Assembly (NCBI RefSeq): GCF_040712315.1
Contig: NC_134017.1
Span: 13,050,001 to 13,114,000, forward strand
Direction: 5' to 3'
Source: Castanea sativa
Taxonomy: Eukaryota; Streptophyta; Magnoliopsida; Fagales; Fagaceae
DNA length: 64,000 nucleotides
The notes under the pieces were generated by a model. That model saw only the letters and a program-made list of their open reading frames with translations, was not told where the DNA came from and ran no database searches. Positions 42,685 through 54,935 of this stretch are shown here, one piece after another. A program made the position numbers and the translations under genes. The first letter of the stretch is position 1. Each line of letters starts with the position of its first letter.

Positions 42685-45600
42685 TCATTTCTCTCCCAAT
42701 TTGACACCCTGAGCTTGATAAAAGTACTTCCAGTTAAAGTCATCAAAGTTGATGCGCCTAAGGCCTTTTTTTCCTGTATTTCCTGCACTGCTTCCAGCTT
42801 TATTTAGCTCCGCAAGGCGCTCTTGTTTGGCCTCATTCTCAATCTGCCTCTGGTACTTCAAATGCTCTTCAAGCATTCTTTGCTCTTTCTCCTCCTCAGG
42901 CGTAAGTTTCGGTTTGTCTTGCCCCAGTTCATCAGTGATTACAGGACCAACAATCTCTGGATTAGGAGGGTTATCTCTGCTATGTTCAGCTGGGAAGGAA
43001 CTGAAGAACAAAACAGGTGAAAAATCATCTATTCATATGGCAAAAAAATTTACAGATTTTCACATATTTTAGTAATTGGAAATGTTAAAATAGGAACAAA
43101 AACAAAGACTTACATTTGCTCCACATTTTCCTGTTGCTCTTTGCTACCTCCAGTTGCCTACAATAAGCAAATTGTATATTTTTGGGACATTAGATTGCAA
43201 AATAGATTCTCCAAGTTTTTGTGCACTAGGAAGTCTATGCAGATCTTATATCTTTCTTTCTTTCTGAGAAATTGCAAAGTATATATCCAATTAGCTAGCT
43301 TCCGTGATAATCTGTTTCAGTAAGTGCGAGTGTTTAATATCTTTTATATGTCATATGTATAGATAGCTCATTTTTTTTTTGTTCTTTCAGAGTTCAGATC
43401 CTTAAATACTACTATTCTAGTAAACTTGAGCCACATTTTCCTAACTTAGATACCTCTGAAATAACCATTTCATTTACACTAACTTGGTACCTCTATATCT
43501 TAAGCCTTTGGCATCCAATTCAAGTATATTTGTCCAAAATTCAGCTATCTTACGTTAATATTTAACTTGTTAGATGCTCTTATTGTCACACATTTAGTTC
43601 CTCCCCCTTTTCCATTTTTTTTTCTGGTGAATTTATACATGTGTAGCTTTAGACAACTGAAACAACCATAAAAAATAAACAAAACAATAACTAGTATACA
43701 AGACCTGTAATTCCTTTTGCTTTCTTTTATCCTTTTTCTTCATTTTTTCCTTGGATTTTCCCTTCCCTTGTCTTGCATCACCATATCCTTTGTCAGTGGT
43801 GTTCTTCTTGTCATCAAGGTCAGGTTCTGATAACAATGCTTTTGCTGCAGCCTTAGACTTCTCTTCCGCATCTTTTTTAGCCAGTTCATCCAGGCGTTCC
43901 TATAAAAGGGGAATAGTTTACCAAAAACATCAGATCATAGACGGGCAAGATAACTATATGAGAACCTTCAATAAAACAGCACGGAGAACCAACACAAACC
44001 AGAATGAATGACTTCAGCAGGGGCACCATAATTGATCGGTAGTCATAAGCAGTTACCACTTCGATTTTCTTTCCCGTCTGCTGCATAGCAATAGTAGTTG
44101 TCCTGATTATACCATCAAATTTGTAAAGCTGCAACAATAAACATACTGAAATTCAATCATCCTATGGAATGAAACAGTTCATCAAGCAACATATCTAATA
44201 TCAAACACAACACTACACCTATGGACATTGGATTTCACTTCAAGCATGAAATTTATCGTGTTCATAAATTTGACTATATCATACCTTTTCATTTATCTCA
44301 CTAAGATGCTTCTTGATCTCTAATTTTATTTCATTGTCCTCGTGATTTTCTTCCAAAATATACCATATGATATCCAACTCAAAATTCTCACCATTTGTGT
44401 TCTTAATCTGCCTCTCCCGTTCTGACAAGAGAGACTCGTAACTCGATGGTTTGTGCCCAAACTCTTCCCTTCTTTTATCTTCTTCAACGCATATATTATC
44501 CAAATTCTGAAATACCTTAATGTATCTCAAATACAGTATTTTTTTCTCAAAAATGTTCTGCATCCGGTGAAATTCAGCCTCATAGATCTTGAAAAAATCT
44601 TTCCCTTGACTTCTACTTGTTTCTCTCAAATTTGCCCACTGCTTCAATTGCTCCCCAATATTAATATTAGTACCTCCCTTCAATAACCAATCGACAATAG
44701 CATCTTTACACTCATCATCATTTAATACGATTTCATCACTAGCACTAGAAGTAACAGCAGCTCCATCATTCGGCACAAGAAGCTCTCCATGCAACATTCT
44801 CTTGTCAAAAACTACACAAGAGAAATCCTCATTGAATACAATCTTCTCATGATAAGCAACACAAGACTCACCTCTAACCTTATCCTTTGCAAGACTGGTG
44901 CAGAGCCCGAATAACCCACAAACATGAGCGAGATCATCCAAGAACTTGAACACACGATTAAGCTCTGAGATGTCAAGAAAGCATGCTGAGAGCAGAGTGC
45001 GGTTCATCCAATGTTCCTTAAGCAGCTGTTCCGGGATTCGCTTCTTAAGCATTTCCATTATCAAGTCCATGAACACTAAAAGATGACTTGAAACAAAAAA
45101 TCTAACCCTCAAGAACAGGCGTAACCTTGCTCGAATTTCACTAATGACCTTGTCACGCCTCCTATCTTTGCAATAAGGCCATTCTTTCTGGTTCATGAAA
45201 ACTGTAGACTCATTTAGGCCTTCATCTCCACGCTTGTTTCTTAACAAATCTTCCATCATTTTCTTAGCGGCGACCACGTCCACAGGTCCCCACTTTCTTG
45301 ATTCAACGGTGTCATGGACTGAATCAAATTCAATTTCCGGCATGACTGATTGTGATTCATTGGAGAAAGTCCCTATATGCACACTCTTGATATGCTCCCT
45401 ATTCAATTCGACGTCAAAAAACCTCTCACTGCAACAACAACACGTCCAAAACTTCCAATTCTTCGCCACCTTCACATACTCCACCGCCTGCATCAACACC
45501 GCCACTGCCGCCGGTGAATTATTCTTAGCAAAATGCAGTTTAAGGTCTTCGATTCCAATCCTCAACAAATCCTTCTTTTGCTCCATACTCATCCCGTGAT

Positions 45601-46285
45601 TCCAATAGGCCTTGACTTGTGTCGCCGCCGTGTCAACATCAGCCGCAATTTTCTTTACGTTCTTGAGCTTTCTTTTGTTATCACACGCCAAAACAGCTCT
45701 CAGTTCGACCTCTTCCTTTCTGTCTTGTAGTTCTTGAATCTCATTCTTTATGCTTCCCAAATATTTAGTGTCTATGAGATACATGCTTCTCAATTTGAAG
45801 AGTCTGAGGTTCTTTCTGAGTAAATCAATTTCGTCCTCCCCGTGAACAGTGGGGTTTTCGATGGATAAACTGGTATCACACGCTTGGATCACAGCTTCGA
45901 AGCCAGCATTGGCGTCGTTGTAGGCTAATTTGACGAGTGCAATGACGTATGTATACCAGAAGGAGAGAGACACGGGGCATAACTCGACTGCTCGCTTGGA
46001 AGAGTTGACGGAACTCTCGGCATTTTTGAGCTTTTCGTGGTCGGGAGTGGCAGTAGAGTCGAGGCTTTTGTCGAGAAGGTAGCTGAGTGTGTTATGAGCA
46101 AGCGCGGAGTTTGGGTGGCGGGATAGGATGTCCTTGACAAGACTCAAGGCTTCGGTGGGGTTCCCATTGTAGAGTTCGATGGCGTGATCGACTTCTTCGG
46201 TGATGTTGGGTGATTGATCATCAACATCATCGGACGGTGGAGGTTGAGAGGGAGATGGGGTTGAGTTGCGTTTCATGCTGCTCAT
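42685..46285 (-). CDS. DUF627/DUF629 ubiquitin carboxyl-terminal hydrolase-related protein, five exons, complete
   Basis: Exons on the minus strand are 46285-44285, 44128-44000, 43899-43705, 43157-43114 and 43000-42685 (TGA). All four introns have GT..AG and all phases join, giving 894 residues. Residues about 30-170 form a TPR-like DUF627 region. The DUF629 region follows, with a C2H2-like C-x2-C...H-x4-H near residue 290 (CCCCSERFFDVELNREHIKS). A lysine-rich stretch (exon 3) and an acidic coiled coil (exon 5) make the tail. Long family members carry a peptidase C19-like domain after this; here it is absent, so no protease activity is expected. The biochemical role is unknown. AATAAA on the minus strand at 42629-42624 is a likely poly(A) signal. 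Two related copies lie at 37.1-37.6 and 58.5-62.0 kb. Confidence 0.88.
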
Positions 46286-49200
46286 TTTGGAAGGAAATGG
46301 AGAATAGAGAAAGGGGTGGTTTGAATTTGATTACTTTTATGAAGAAAAGTTGAAATGTGTGAGAAACCGAAAAACGGAAAAAAAGGATTTTGTATGATTA
46401 AGCATACGGAATTATTGAGTAATATCTCAATAAGATAATGATTCTTGTGAAATTGTTGTGGATATATCATTTTTCAAATATAAACTCTAAATTTGGGACA
46501 ATAGACAACCTCTTACTTCAACCATTGCCATTTTAATTATCTACAACAACAATCAAGTCTTAATTAGTTTTAAAATTTTGAAGTTAACTTTGGGTCAACC
46601 ACATTTATGTATTCATTTCTATTTTATTCTATTCAAAGTTATATTCTTTTTTATCTTCTTAATTGACCCGTTCATTTTTTTACTACTACTAACAAAACTA
46701 GCTATCTCGTCCCTCATTCTTGTAGAGCATTTCAAGATCCTGTTTCATAATGAACAGAGGTTCTATGCTTGTTTTATTCAAAATCGGTAAATATTTGGGC
46801 GTCCTATTGTTAAGATTCATGGTATGGGTCCTATTCTATTCGGAGTCCTATTTGGGCGTCCTATAATCACTTTCTTCTCTTATAAGAGCATGGTGAGGTC
46901 GTGGGTTTCTTCATAAATAAAGTAAGTAGAAAATATGCCACCATAGCCAGATTTGCCTTGTTTAAGAACAAAAGGGGGTTAAAGGACTTTGGGAGGCTTT
47001 GAACACTGTGGTGGTCAGTTTTAACAAGAAGATGAAAAAACTAAAAATGTCTTAAGCTCAGGCTAAATTAAAATATAAAAATAAAAATTATGATGAAAAT
47101 GGGCTACAGGATTCTGAAGGTTAGATTCCTATACTCTAAATTGATGGGGAAGCTCAATTATAGAATGCAAGAATTACATGGTTATTGTTCTCTAGATTAA
47201 CTTAAGGGGCTCTATTGTGATTTTCTTTTTAAATTTTTACTGACATAGCTAATTTTCATTTTTTTTAATTGGTTGTATCAACTGTTAGTTGAATTATTTT
47301 TTGCCGAGATATAGAGCTATGGAATTATGTAACATTTTAAACATTGATGAAATGAAAGAGAGGGTTTATGAGCCCTAGCCCTGTAAGCCCACACCTGTGT
47401 AGAGTAGATCGTTCAACACCTGCGGCACAAACCCATTTTTTACCTATTGGTCCTAGTATCATAGGTGACCGAACGGCCGCCTCCTAATTACTAGACCAAC
47501 CTGCTATAAGAATTCCATAAACACCTAGCGAAGATATGGCAAACAAATAAAGTAGCCGCGTAACAGCCCAGCCCATTAAACCAAAAAAAAAAAGGGGGGG
47601 GGGGGGGGGGGGGGGGCAGATTTTAAGGGGTCAAATGATAAATCTTTCAGGTTTTAAAAAGGTGTTTTAATAGCTCAGCAACAAGGATGCCTTGAACCGC
47701 TGCATCATTTAGCTCACCCGCTCTTTCAAACTCTGCCCCAACACCACTCAAGCTCTGTATACTCTAGTGATAAATTGATAATAAACAATTCTGAGGAAAA
47801 AATTTAAAAAAAAAATGAGAAGAACAGGAGAAGAAGAAAAATGTTTATTGCTACCAAAAAAATTAACACTACAAAAAAACTATTTTTTAAAGGTATATTG
47901 CTACAATTACACTTTCTTCAATCTCTAAACTCAAACCTACAAATTAATCACCTATGATGTGTATCAATTTCAATATTGTGATTACTTACTAAAAAAAGAG
48001 ATTCAATATTGAAATCGAGGATACAAACAGTTACGAGAAGTAATTCTTGAAGGTGTATTGAAATGAAATCTAAAATGAGTCTTTCATCACTGCCTACCAT
48101 TTGAATATAATTAAGAGGGGAAACACCATTTGTAGTACCTACCGATAAACAACAAAACCTTGTTCACAACAGTTGAAAGCACTAACGTACTAATTATGCA
48201 CCCATTAGGCCAAACTAATGTATGTAAGAATCGATAGAAGATATCAGGATGCATGGGAGCGCTGCGTTTTGTTGGAGTTGCTTAGCTGAATCTGTTGTAG
48301 TTGCTAGGCCAATTAATTAATCCTCGCCTAGAGAAAATCAAACAATGGTCATCAGGCTAGAGAAAATTTAGAAAGAATAGTATAGTTAATTTAAACATTG
48401 ATCCAATCCAAATGACCAATGAAGGTAGACTAAATGCACAATTTTTTATGTATACAAAATTCTTTCAAAACCATTCCGTTGGTATGTTGCAAAAGAAGGG
48501 ACCTAAAGTTAGCAGAATTATATCTAACCACAATATGGGAATCAAAACCTGAAACTATTGTGAGATTAAACAAAGATGAGCAATAAAGATAAAATTATTT
48601 GATAATTAAATATATAAGGGCAACGTGTCTCCTCATCCAAGCTCTTAGACAGCCCTTAAATTCCTTACACCCACTCCCAATATCCTCAAAATTAAACCCA
48701 TAACAATCTAAAATATCAGCTCCTCCCTTCCCCATTGCCATGGCGTCCAAACTCCAAAGTCAAGCACCAAGTCACTGAAAGATCACCCACCCAATTCTCA
48801 CCACAACCATAACCTTCAACTTTCATCCAAGCCAATATTACCCAAATGCAATTAACAAGTAAATGTCTGGGAAAGTGTAGATAACTCAAAAAAGTTTCAG
48901 ATTTCCTATCCCATTAGAACTACTAATTTCACATTGGGAAATTCCTCATCCCATTCCCAATTCAATTATTTATAGTTTATTTAGACCCATCAATGTCATC
49001 CCTAGTACAAAGAGATAAATCATCATTTTCCCTTGCCTTTAAAGTTAAACCCATAAAGTTTTGGCCTTAGCAAATATTTCAAAGTACAAAATTTTCTTGT
49101 TCAAAACTCACCCACTTTAGGTTTATTCATTCAAAGAAAGAAAGTAAATTTTTGGCATAAACTAACTAGAAGCAACCTTAAAAATCAATAGTAAAAGATA

Positions 49201-49384
49201 AACATAAGCTAAATGAAAGACAGCAAACTCCTTTGAAAAAAGACAATATATAGATAACAAAAAAGTAAAAAGTTTTAAACTTGAAGGCATTTTTATCAAA
49301 TACCTTACAGACAATATATATGAGAGCAGAAAGTAAAGTTTTAAACTTGAAGGCATTTCATCAAACCCTAACTAGCTTGAGTTG
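46286..49384. other. Upstream flank of the complete gene and intergenic DNA
   Basis: The first few hundred bases should contain the promoter of the minus-strand gene. The rest is AT-rich with a run of 22 G (47595-47616), A tracts, and no supported ORF. Confidence 0.6.
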
Positions 49385-49640
49385 ATCTTCATACCTTAGT
49401 GATCACTACTAGATTGAGCTGATTGCGAGGTGATATAACTCAACATTTGCATCATCATACTGTCATAATGTGCTCTTTGTTCTACCATTTGACTAGCTTG
49501 TTGTTCCTCAAAATGTCTTCTTTGTTCCGCCATTTAAATAGCTTGTTTTTTGAGCATGCTTTTTGAGGTGCTTTACTTCTTCTTTCAACTCTGCATCAGC
49601 CTCTATTCGTTTGTATTCAAATTCTAAGCATATTACTATA
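49385..49640 (-). pseudogene. Coiled-coil tail exon, possibly from a CACTA/En-Spm transposase
   Basis: The minus strand reads an acidic-basic coiled coil (FEYKRIEADAELKEEVKHLK) after an acceptor-like CTTAG. After one frameshift and one stop it continues as MAEQRRHFEEQQASQMVEQR and a Met/Ser/Gln-rich end, with TAA at about 49409-49407. Plant Ptta/En/Spm-type transposases often end this way, but coiled coils are poor evidence. No upstream transposase core was found. Confidence 0.35.
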
Positions 49641-49978
49641 TAAATGAAACATATACATAAATACACAATATAAAACAAATGAACATGAAACTGTTTAGAT
49701 AACTCAAGAACAAATTTTATCCCCCATTGTTGTATGCTCAAATGAAAGATCATGGAAATCTTTAATTCCTTGTCTATACTCAGAGTTTTACCCAATTCCG
49801 TTCCATCTAAAGTTGGATTAAAAGTTATAAAAAATCTTCAATGAGGGACACACCTTAAGTTGTCCTCAACCGGAAAAGAGTATTAAATCCAGTGAAAAAG
49901 CCTGCATAAAATAATATTTCAATGTAGAGTTTGAGACATTATATAATACAATAGATAAAATACGCAAAATAGAACGAA

Positions 49979-50161
49979 GATGTAGCTTAACAACGTATAG
50001 ATATATCATTGATTAAAGTTTATTTGAGCTGGGATTAAGGACATGGGATTAACCTTGGACATGACACAAACAACTTGAAAAGGTTGAATGATGTAGGGTA
50101 CTACTTTTATGGGGAAAATGCCGTTGACAAAGATCAATTCAAAACAGAAATACTTGTGAGA
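49979..50161. repeat. Direct repeat X, copy 1 (about 183 bp)
   Basis: The sequence from GATGTAGCTTAACAACGTAT to ATACTTGTGAG is repeated at 51501-51682 with roughly one change per 15 bases. On the minus strand both copies have an open frame (FVNGIFP..VVPYIIQPFQV), which I do not recognise. Confidence 0.85.
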
Positions 50162-50469
50162 ATAAATTGATAAATTGCAACCTATATATAAATATTTAAT
50201 AATAAACAGCAACAATTGCAACCTACATTTTTACTCTACGAGATTAAGCAAGTAATGTCCAAAGTGAGGGAGGAATAAAAGACCAAAAAAAAAAAAAATC
50301 ATATCTAAAATACAAGAAACCAAAACAAATTTTGTCAAAATCCCAAATACATAAGATGCTAAGATAGATGTATCAATGACAACTGTGAAAAACAGGTTGA
50401 GAGAGAGAGAGAGAGAGAGAGCAGAAAATAAAACCAATGAGAGTAAATTGACAATTATAAAGAGCATAC

Positions 50470-50674
50470 CTGTAACAGTGCAGCAATAGTACCAAAAGAA
50501 TCCCACAACAATGGAGCCAAATCTTGAAATAACTCTCTCTTCTAAAATAGGGAAAAAAAAAAACAAAAACAAACAAACAAACAAAAAATAATTAGGCACA
50601 CCTGTATAAGTGCAGCAATAGTACCAAAAGAGTTCCACAGGGAAGGAGGCCAAATCTTGAAATAATTCCTTGTT
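50470..50674 (-). pseudogene. CNOT9-like: Two copies of a CNOT9/RCD1-like exon
   Basis: Minus-strand exon 50541-50470 (72 bp, acceptor TTTTAG, donor CAG|GTATGC) encodes KRELFQDLAPLLWDSFGTIA plus four residues, a highly conserved piece of CNOT9/RCD1, the armadillo-repeat subunit of the CCR4-NOT deadenylase complex. A second copy at 50674-50602 (73 bp, TTTTAG acceptor, donor CAG|GTGTGC) has one extra base that breaks the frame. I found no other CNOT9 exon in the neighbourhood, so this is a captured or leftover fragment, duplicated in tandem. Confidence 0.75.
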
Positions 50675-53014
50675 CTAAAAATGAAACAAAAGGCAGACAG
50701 AAGTTTATAATTACAGCATACAACAGCTAAATTGCATAACCATTCAAAGAAAAGAACATGGGCATATTTCATAGAGAGTCTTTAACAAAACTAGTCATTG
50801 CACAAATCCAAGTAGTTCAGTATCTATATTGTTTTTTTAGGCAATAAAGTCCAATTTTTTTCTTTTATGATAAAGAAATGTGAAATCTTCTTGTACAACC
50901 ACAAGTACACAGGTAATCTTAATATCAAAATCTCTTGCAGCGTACTATCAAACTACTAGGTAAATTTCTTCTAGTGATTATGGAAAATCACATGTGTCTA
51001 GGCATATTCAAGTTAAGGAGAAAATTTTAAATTTCAAGTTACAGGAGATAACAACGTCCTTTATCTTTTTCAGAATTGAGGGGTGGGGAGTAAATACCGA
51101 GTTCAATTACAACAGAGATGTGCAAGATAGTGTTTGAAAAATAAAACAAAGACACAGCATGACTTGAGGCATTTAATATGCAAGTGATGAGCATGACTTG
51201 CAGAAAACTAGTGATGCTATGATGGCAATAATGGATAACCTCCTCAGCATTAGCACAAAGAGCTGCTTGGATGTTGGAATCAACACCAAGCATAAAGGAA
51301 CCCAAGAATCAGTACTTGGGCTTGCTTGGAATCAGAGCCCCAAGCATTAGAATAAGACCCCCAAATTTTATAAACCCATAATTAACCAGTTACAATAGCG
51401 AACTTGAGACCCTTTAAATAGTCCCAAAATTACATCTTATAGGGACAGAAAATAAAACCATAATTAGATAAAATACGCAAAAAAAAATAATAATAATAAA
51501 GATGTAGCTTAACAAGGTATAGATATCTCATTGATTAAAGTTTATTTGAGCTGGGATTAAGTACTTGGGATTAACCTTGGACATGACACAAGCAACTTGA
51601 AAAGGTTGAATGATGTAGGGTACTACTTCTGTGGGGAAAATGCCGTTGACAAAGATCAATTTAAAGCTGAAATACTTGTGAAGACAGAGCAAATAATAAA
51701 AATACAGCTGTGAATGCATGTATGCAAGGAAGCTCATGAATTTACTACCGACATCACTAGATGCATAAAATATGCAAAAAAAGAAATGAAGATAATTGAT
51801 CTCATTGTTTTCTAATGGATGCTATGCAATTTGTAACTTTTCTAATAGTAGCCGGAGTGGATTGTACATGGTACAAAGGTATCCCACTTGCTTACAAATA
51901 GCTATACAATTGTTATTATACATAGAAGTTACCTCTGATGGTGATTGCTTATTGCCGCAAAAGCATATTGGACTACTTATTAAATTGATATCATTGCATG
52001 CTCAGGTGGCTTCTAACTGTAAAGAATGGCTCTGCTTGTCTTTGTATGCCAAGTTCAAATACTGAAGCGCATATGCTTGGTCATTGTACTAATCATGTAA
52101 TTTCCTTTTTAACTTTGCTCTTGTTACGTAATTTTGATTTGATTGTTGTCTTTATACCGTGTGTAACTAACTTCATAGCATATATATGCAGTATGATCTC
52201 ACTATTTGACAACATAGAACAGAGCAATCGTGGCCCTGTATACTCATTGCCCATTTCACAATTCAAATATATGGATTCTCCATCAGTGTCTTTCGCAATC
52301 AAAATATAAAAAATTGGATGACAGGTATTGCAGAGGATTTTATGATGTTTTCTTTTTGTGTGCACCACAAATGGTTTGCCTCAAAGGCTGCATTGCCAAG
52401 CAATCTTTAACATGCCTGCAATTGCCTTAGCTGAAACTCATTCCTATCTGCTAACAGGTAACTCAATAAGCCTTGAAGTACTCTTTTGCAAAACCATGAG
52501 AAGTTACAGAACTTCTTTCTATTTTTGTTAATTATGGTTGTAATTAACCCAACAAAAAAACCACAATTGCAATATCGCAGCGGTAGAAGTACTTATAGGT
52601 AGTGCTTCTACCGCGCTTAGATTGAGAGAGACAAAGAGACACAGACGAAGAAATCACGAACTTGAGCTTGAATGCCATGTGGTTTCCATGATTGCCGAGC
52701 TTAGATTTAGATTTGTATTTGGGGAAAATGAGACAGTTAGAGATCTTAGAGAGAAAGCTTGTGATATGTGAGAGACTGAAAAAATGTATGGAAATGTATG
52801 TAATGTTTGTTTAAAATGTAAAAATGTGGGTTTGAGATGGATACCAAGTCCTGAGAGTTTTTTTTTTTTTTGGGAGGGAAGAGTTTGAGAGTTGAATGAG
52901 AGCGTGATTTTTTTTTTTTTTAATTTTAATATTTTTTTTATAGAAAGGTTGGGTATTACATTTAGTATTTTTAGCTTCAGATTATCGTATAGCATATTCT
53001 TTTGTTTTTCTAAA
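50675..53014. other. Non-coding DNA around the CNOT9-like fragment
   Basis: Contains direct repeat X copy 2, short unrecognised ORFs at 51796-52430, and T tracts at 52860 and 52908. No gene is supported. Confidence 0.55.
51501..51682. repeat. Direct repeat X, copy 2
   Basis: Pairs with 49979-50161 in the same orientation, 1.5 kb apart. The two copies flank the CNOT9-like exons. Confidence 0.85.
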
Positions 53015-54305
53015 AGGTAAATTGTAAATTACACTCTTGAAGTTTGGGGTTGATTATATTTTATACCCTAAAATTTCAAAAACTTGATTTTACATCCTAA
53101 AGTTTGGTTCTATTAGCAATTCACCTCCTATGGTTAATTTTTGTTGTTAAGGGACACATTATGATATATTTTATTTTTGACAAATTAGCCTCAAAACTAC
53201 GTTTTAGTGATAATCAAGCAAAGAGCTAGTATGCATCAAAACTACGCAGTTTCAAGGCTAAACTTAAAACAAAAACCTCCCCCTAAATGGCACAATTTTA
53301 GCCAAAATCCTAAAATCTAAAAACAAAACCTCATATGACAAAAAACTCAATTCCCACAAACTAAAATCTCATGAGTCACAAACCAATCATCCCGGCAGCA
53401 TCGGCGGAGAAGGCTCCAACGGTGGTGAACCCAGATCCAAACCTTTCTTACTCCGTTTCACCTGTGAAAAACATGAATTTTTTTTTATATTAATTAGTTT
53501 CTCAGCTATGAAACCGAGCCTAAGCTTGCCGAGCACATGGTGCTTAAATTGTATTCTTTTTTATTAAGTATAAATAATTACTATGACTATGACATAACAG
53601 GCTTGATCCAATTTGTTCCATAGGTAGAAGTCTCAACTTGGATTAATGGTATAGAAGACAGTGAGTATGTCAGTGTTGGTGCTCAATTTGGCACTACCCT
53701 GGAATCAAAGGAAAAGTGTGCCAATCATACTAAAGTTGTTTTGGTCGACCCTCCTGATTGTTGTAGCACACCCAAGAATAATGTATTCTTAGTTGAACTA
53801 TCAACATCATGTTCCGCCATTTCATTCTATGGAGATTCACATCTGGAGATTCACTGCTCAGTCCAAGTTTGGGTTTGGGTTCACACGTGAAACGAAGCAA
53901 GAGAGGTTTAGGTCTTGGTTTACCACCGTTGGAGCCTTCCTTGCCAATGTTGCCGGGATGATTGGTTCGTGACTCGTGAGGTTTTAGTTTGTGGGAACTA
54001 AGTTTTTTCTCGTGTGAGATTTTGTTTTTAGATTTTAGGATTTTGGCTAAAACTGTCCCATTTAGGGGGAGGTTTTGGTTTTAAGTTTAGCCTTGAAACT
54101 ACTTAGCTTTGATGCATATCAGCATAATGATGTGTCAAAAATAAAACATATCAGCATGATGACGTGTCACTTAACAACAAAAATTATCTGTGGGGGGTAA
54201 ATTGCTAACAGAACCAAATTTCAAGGTGTAAAATCAAATTGTCGAAACTTTAAGGTGTAAAATTCAGTCACCCCAAACTTTAGGGGTGTAATTTTCAATT
54301 TACCA
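53015..54305. mobile_element. Pack-MULE: Mutator-like element with long inverted ends and 9-bp target duplication
   Basis: The ends (AGGTAAATTGTAAATTACAC... and ...AATTTTCAATTTACCA) are inverted repeats of about 430-450 bp (53015-53466 and 53879-54305). They are flanked by TTTTCTAAA at 53006-53014 and TTTTCTAAA at 54306-54314. A 9-bp target duplication and long inverted ends are typical of Mutator-like elements. There is no transposase; the central 400 bp holds a piece of a host gene. Confidence 0.92.
53624..53782 (+). pseudogene. SPPL-like: Captured exon of a signal-peptide-peptidase-like (SPPL) gene, PA domain
   Basis: After an intron-like CCATAG acceptor the plus strand reads [31 protein letters not shown] and [15 protein letters not shown]. 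This matches the lumenal protease-associated (PA) domain of plant SPPL aspartic intramembrane proteases, including the DPPDCCS motif. Similarity ends at about 53782. The fragment lies between the inverted ends of the Pack-MULE and keeps its frame without stops across 53 codons. Confidence 0.85.
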
Positions 54306-54935
54306 TTTTCTAAATATTTTTTTGAAATTTTTTTCAAGGGTTGAAATTTTTTTTGGGTATTTTTATTTGGGGTTGTGAATTTAAGAGGATTTACACTTTA
54401 GTGACAAAACTAACCATTTTTTATTTATTTTATGTGCTAACCACTTTTTTATATATTTATTTCAAGGGTTGTGTTAATTATTTTGGTGGTCCTTAATAAA
54501 TCTAGTAATAGTCATATTTTAGTGTTTATTTGGACAAATTTTAGTAACCCTTGGAAAAAAAAAGGGTCGAAACAACTCATGTTGTTTGTAGGGATAATTA
54601 TTTTATTTTTCTCAGGTTAAATTTAAGCCAATTAGCACTTGATTCTCATTTTGGTCTGATAAGTCATAACATGGGCTGAGCCAGGGAATCGAGAGGGGCC
54701 AACTGCCCCTGACTAGTCCTAAAATGTCCTTTACTACTTAAAAATGACCAGTAGTTTTAAAACTCACCCCTTCTGGCACAAGGAAAAAAAAAATTCTCAC
54801 CATAACCACTCCTGACTTCAATTACATTGGAAACAAAGTGTGTCCCATTTAAAACCAGCTTGGCCATTCTTCTATTTAAAAAAAAAAAAAAACAGTTTTG
54901 GTACCTAAAAAATAATCACCATACTTTCACTTTAT

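Noticed and set aside
45195..45599. 134-codon plus-strand ORF within the DUF629 gene
   Set aside because: It is the shadow of the long minus-strand exon that encodes the C2H2-like motif.
51796..52430. Several plus-strand ORFs of 66-103 codons
   Set aside because: They overlap each other in different frames and show no recognisable domain or consistent splice structure.
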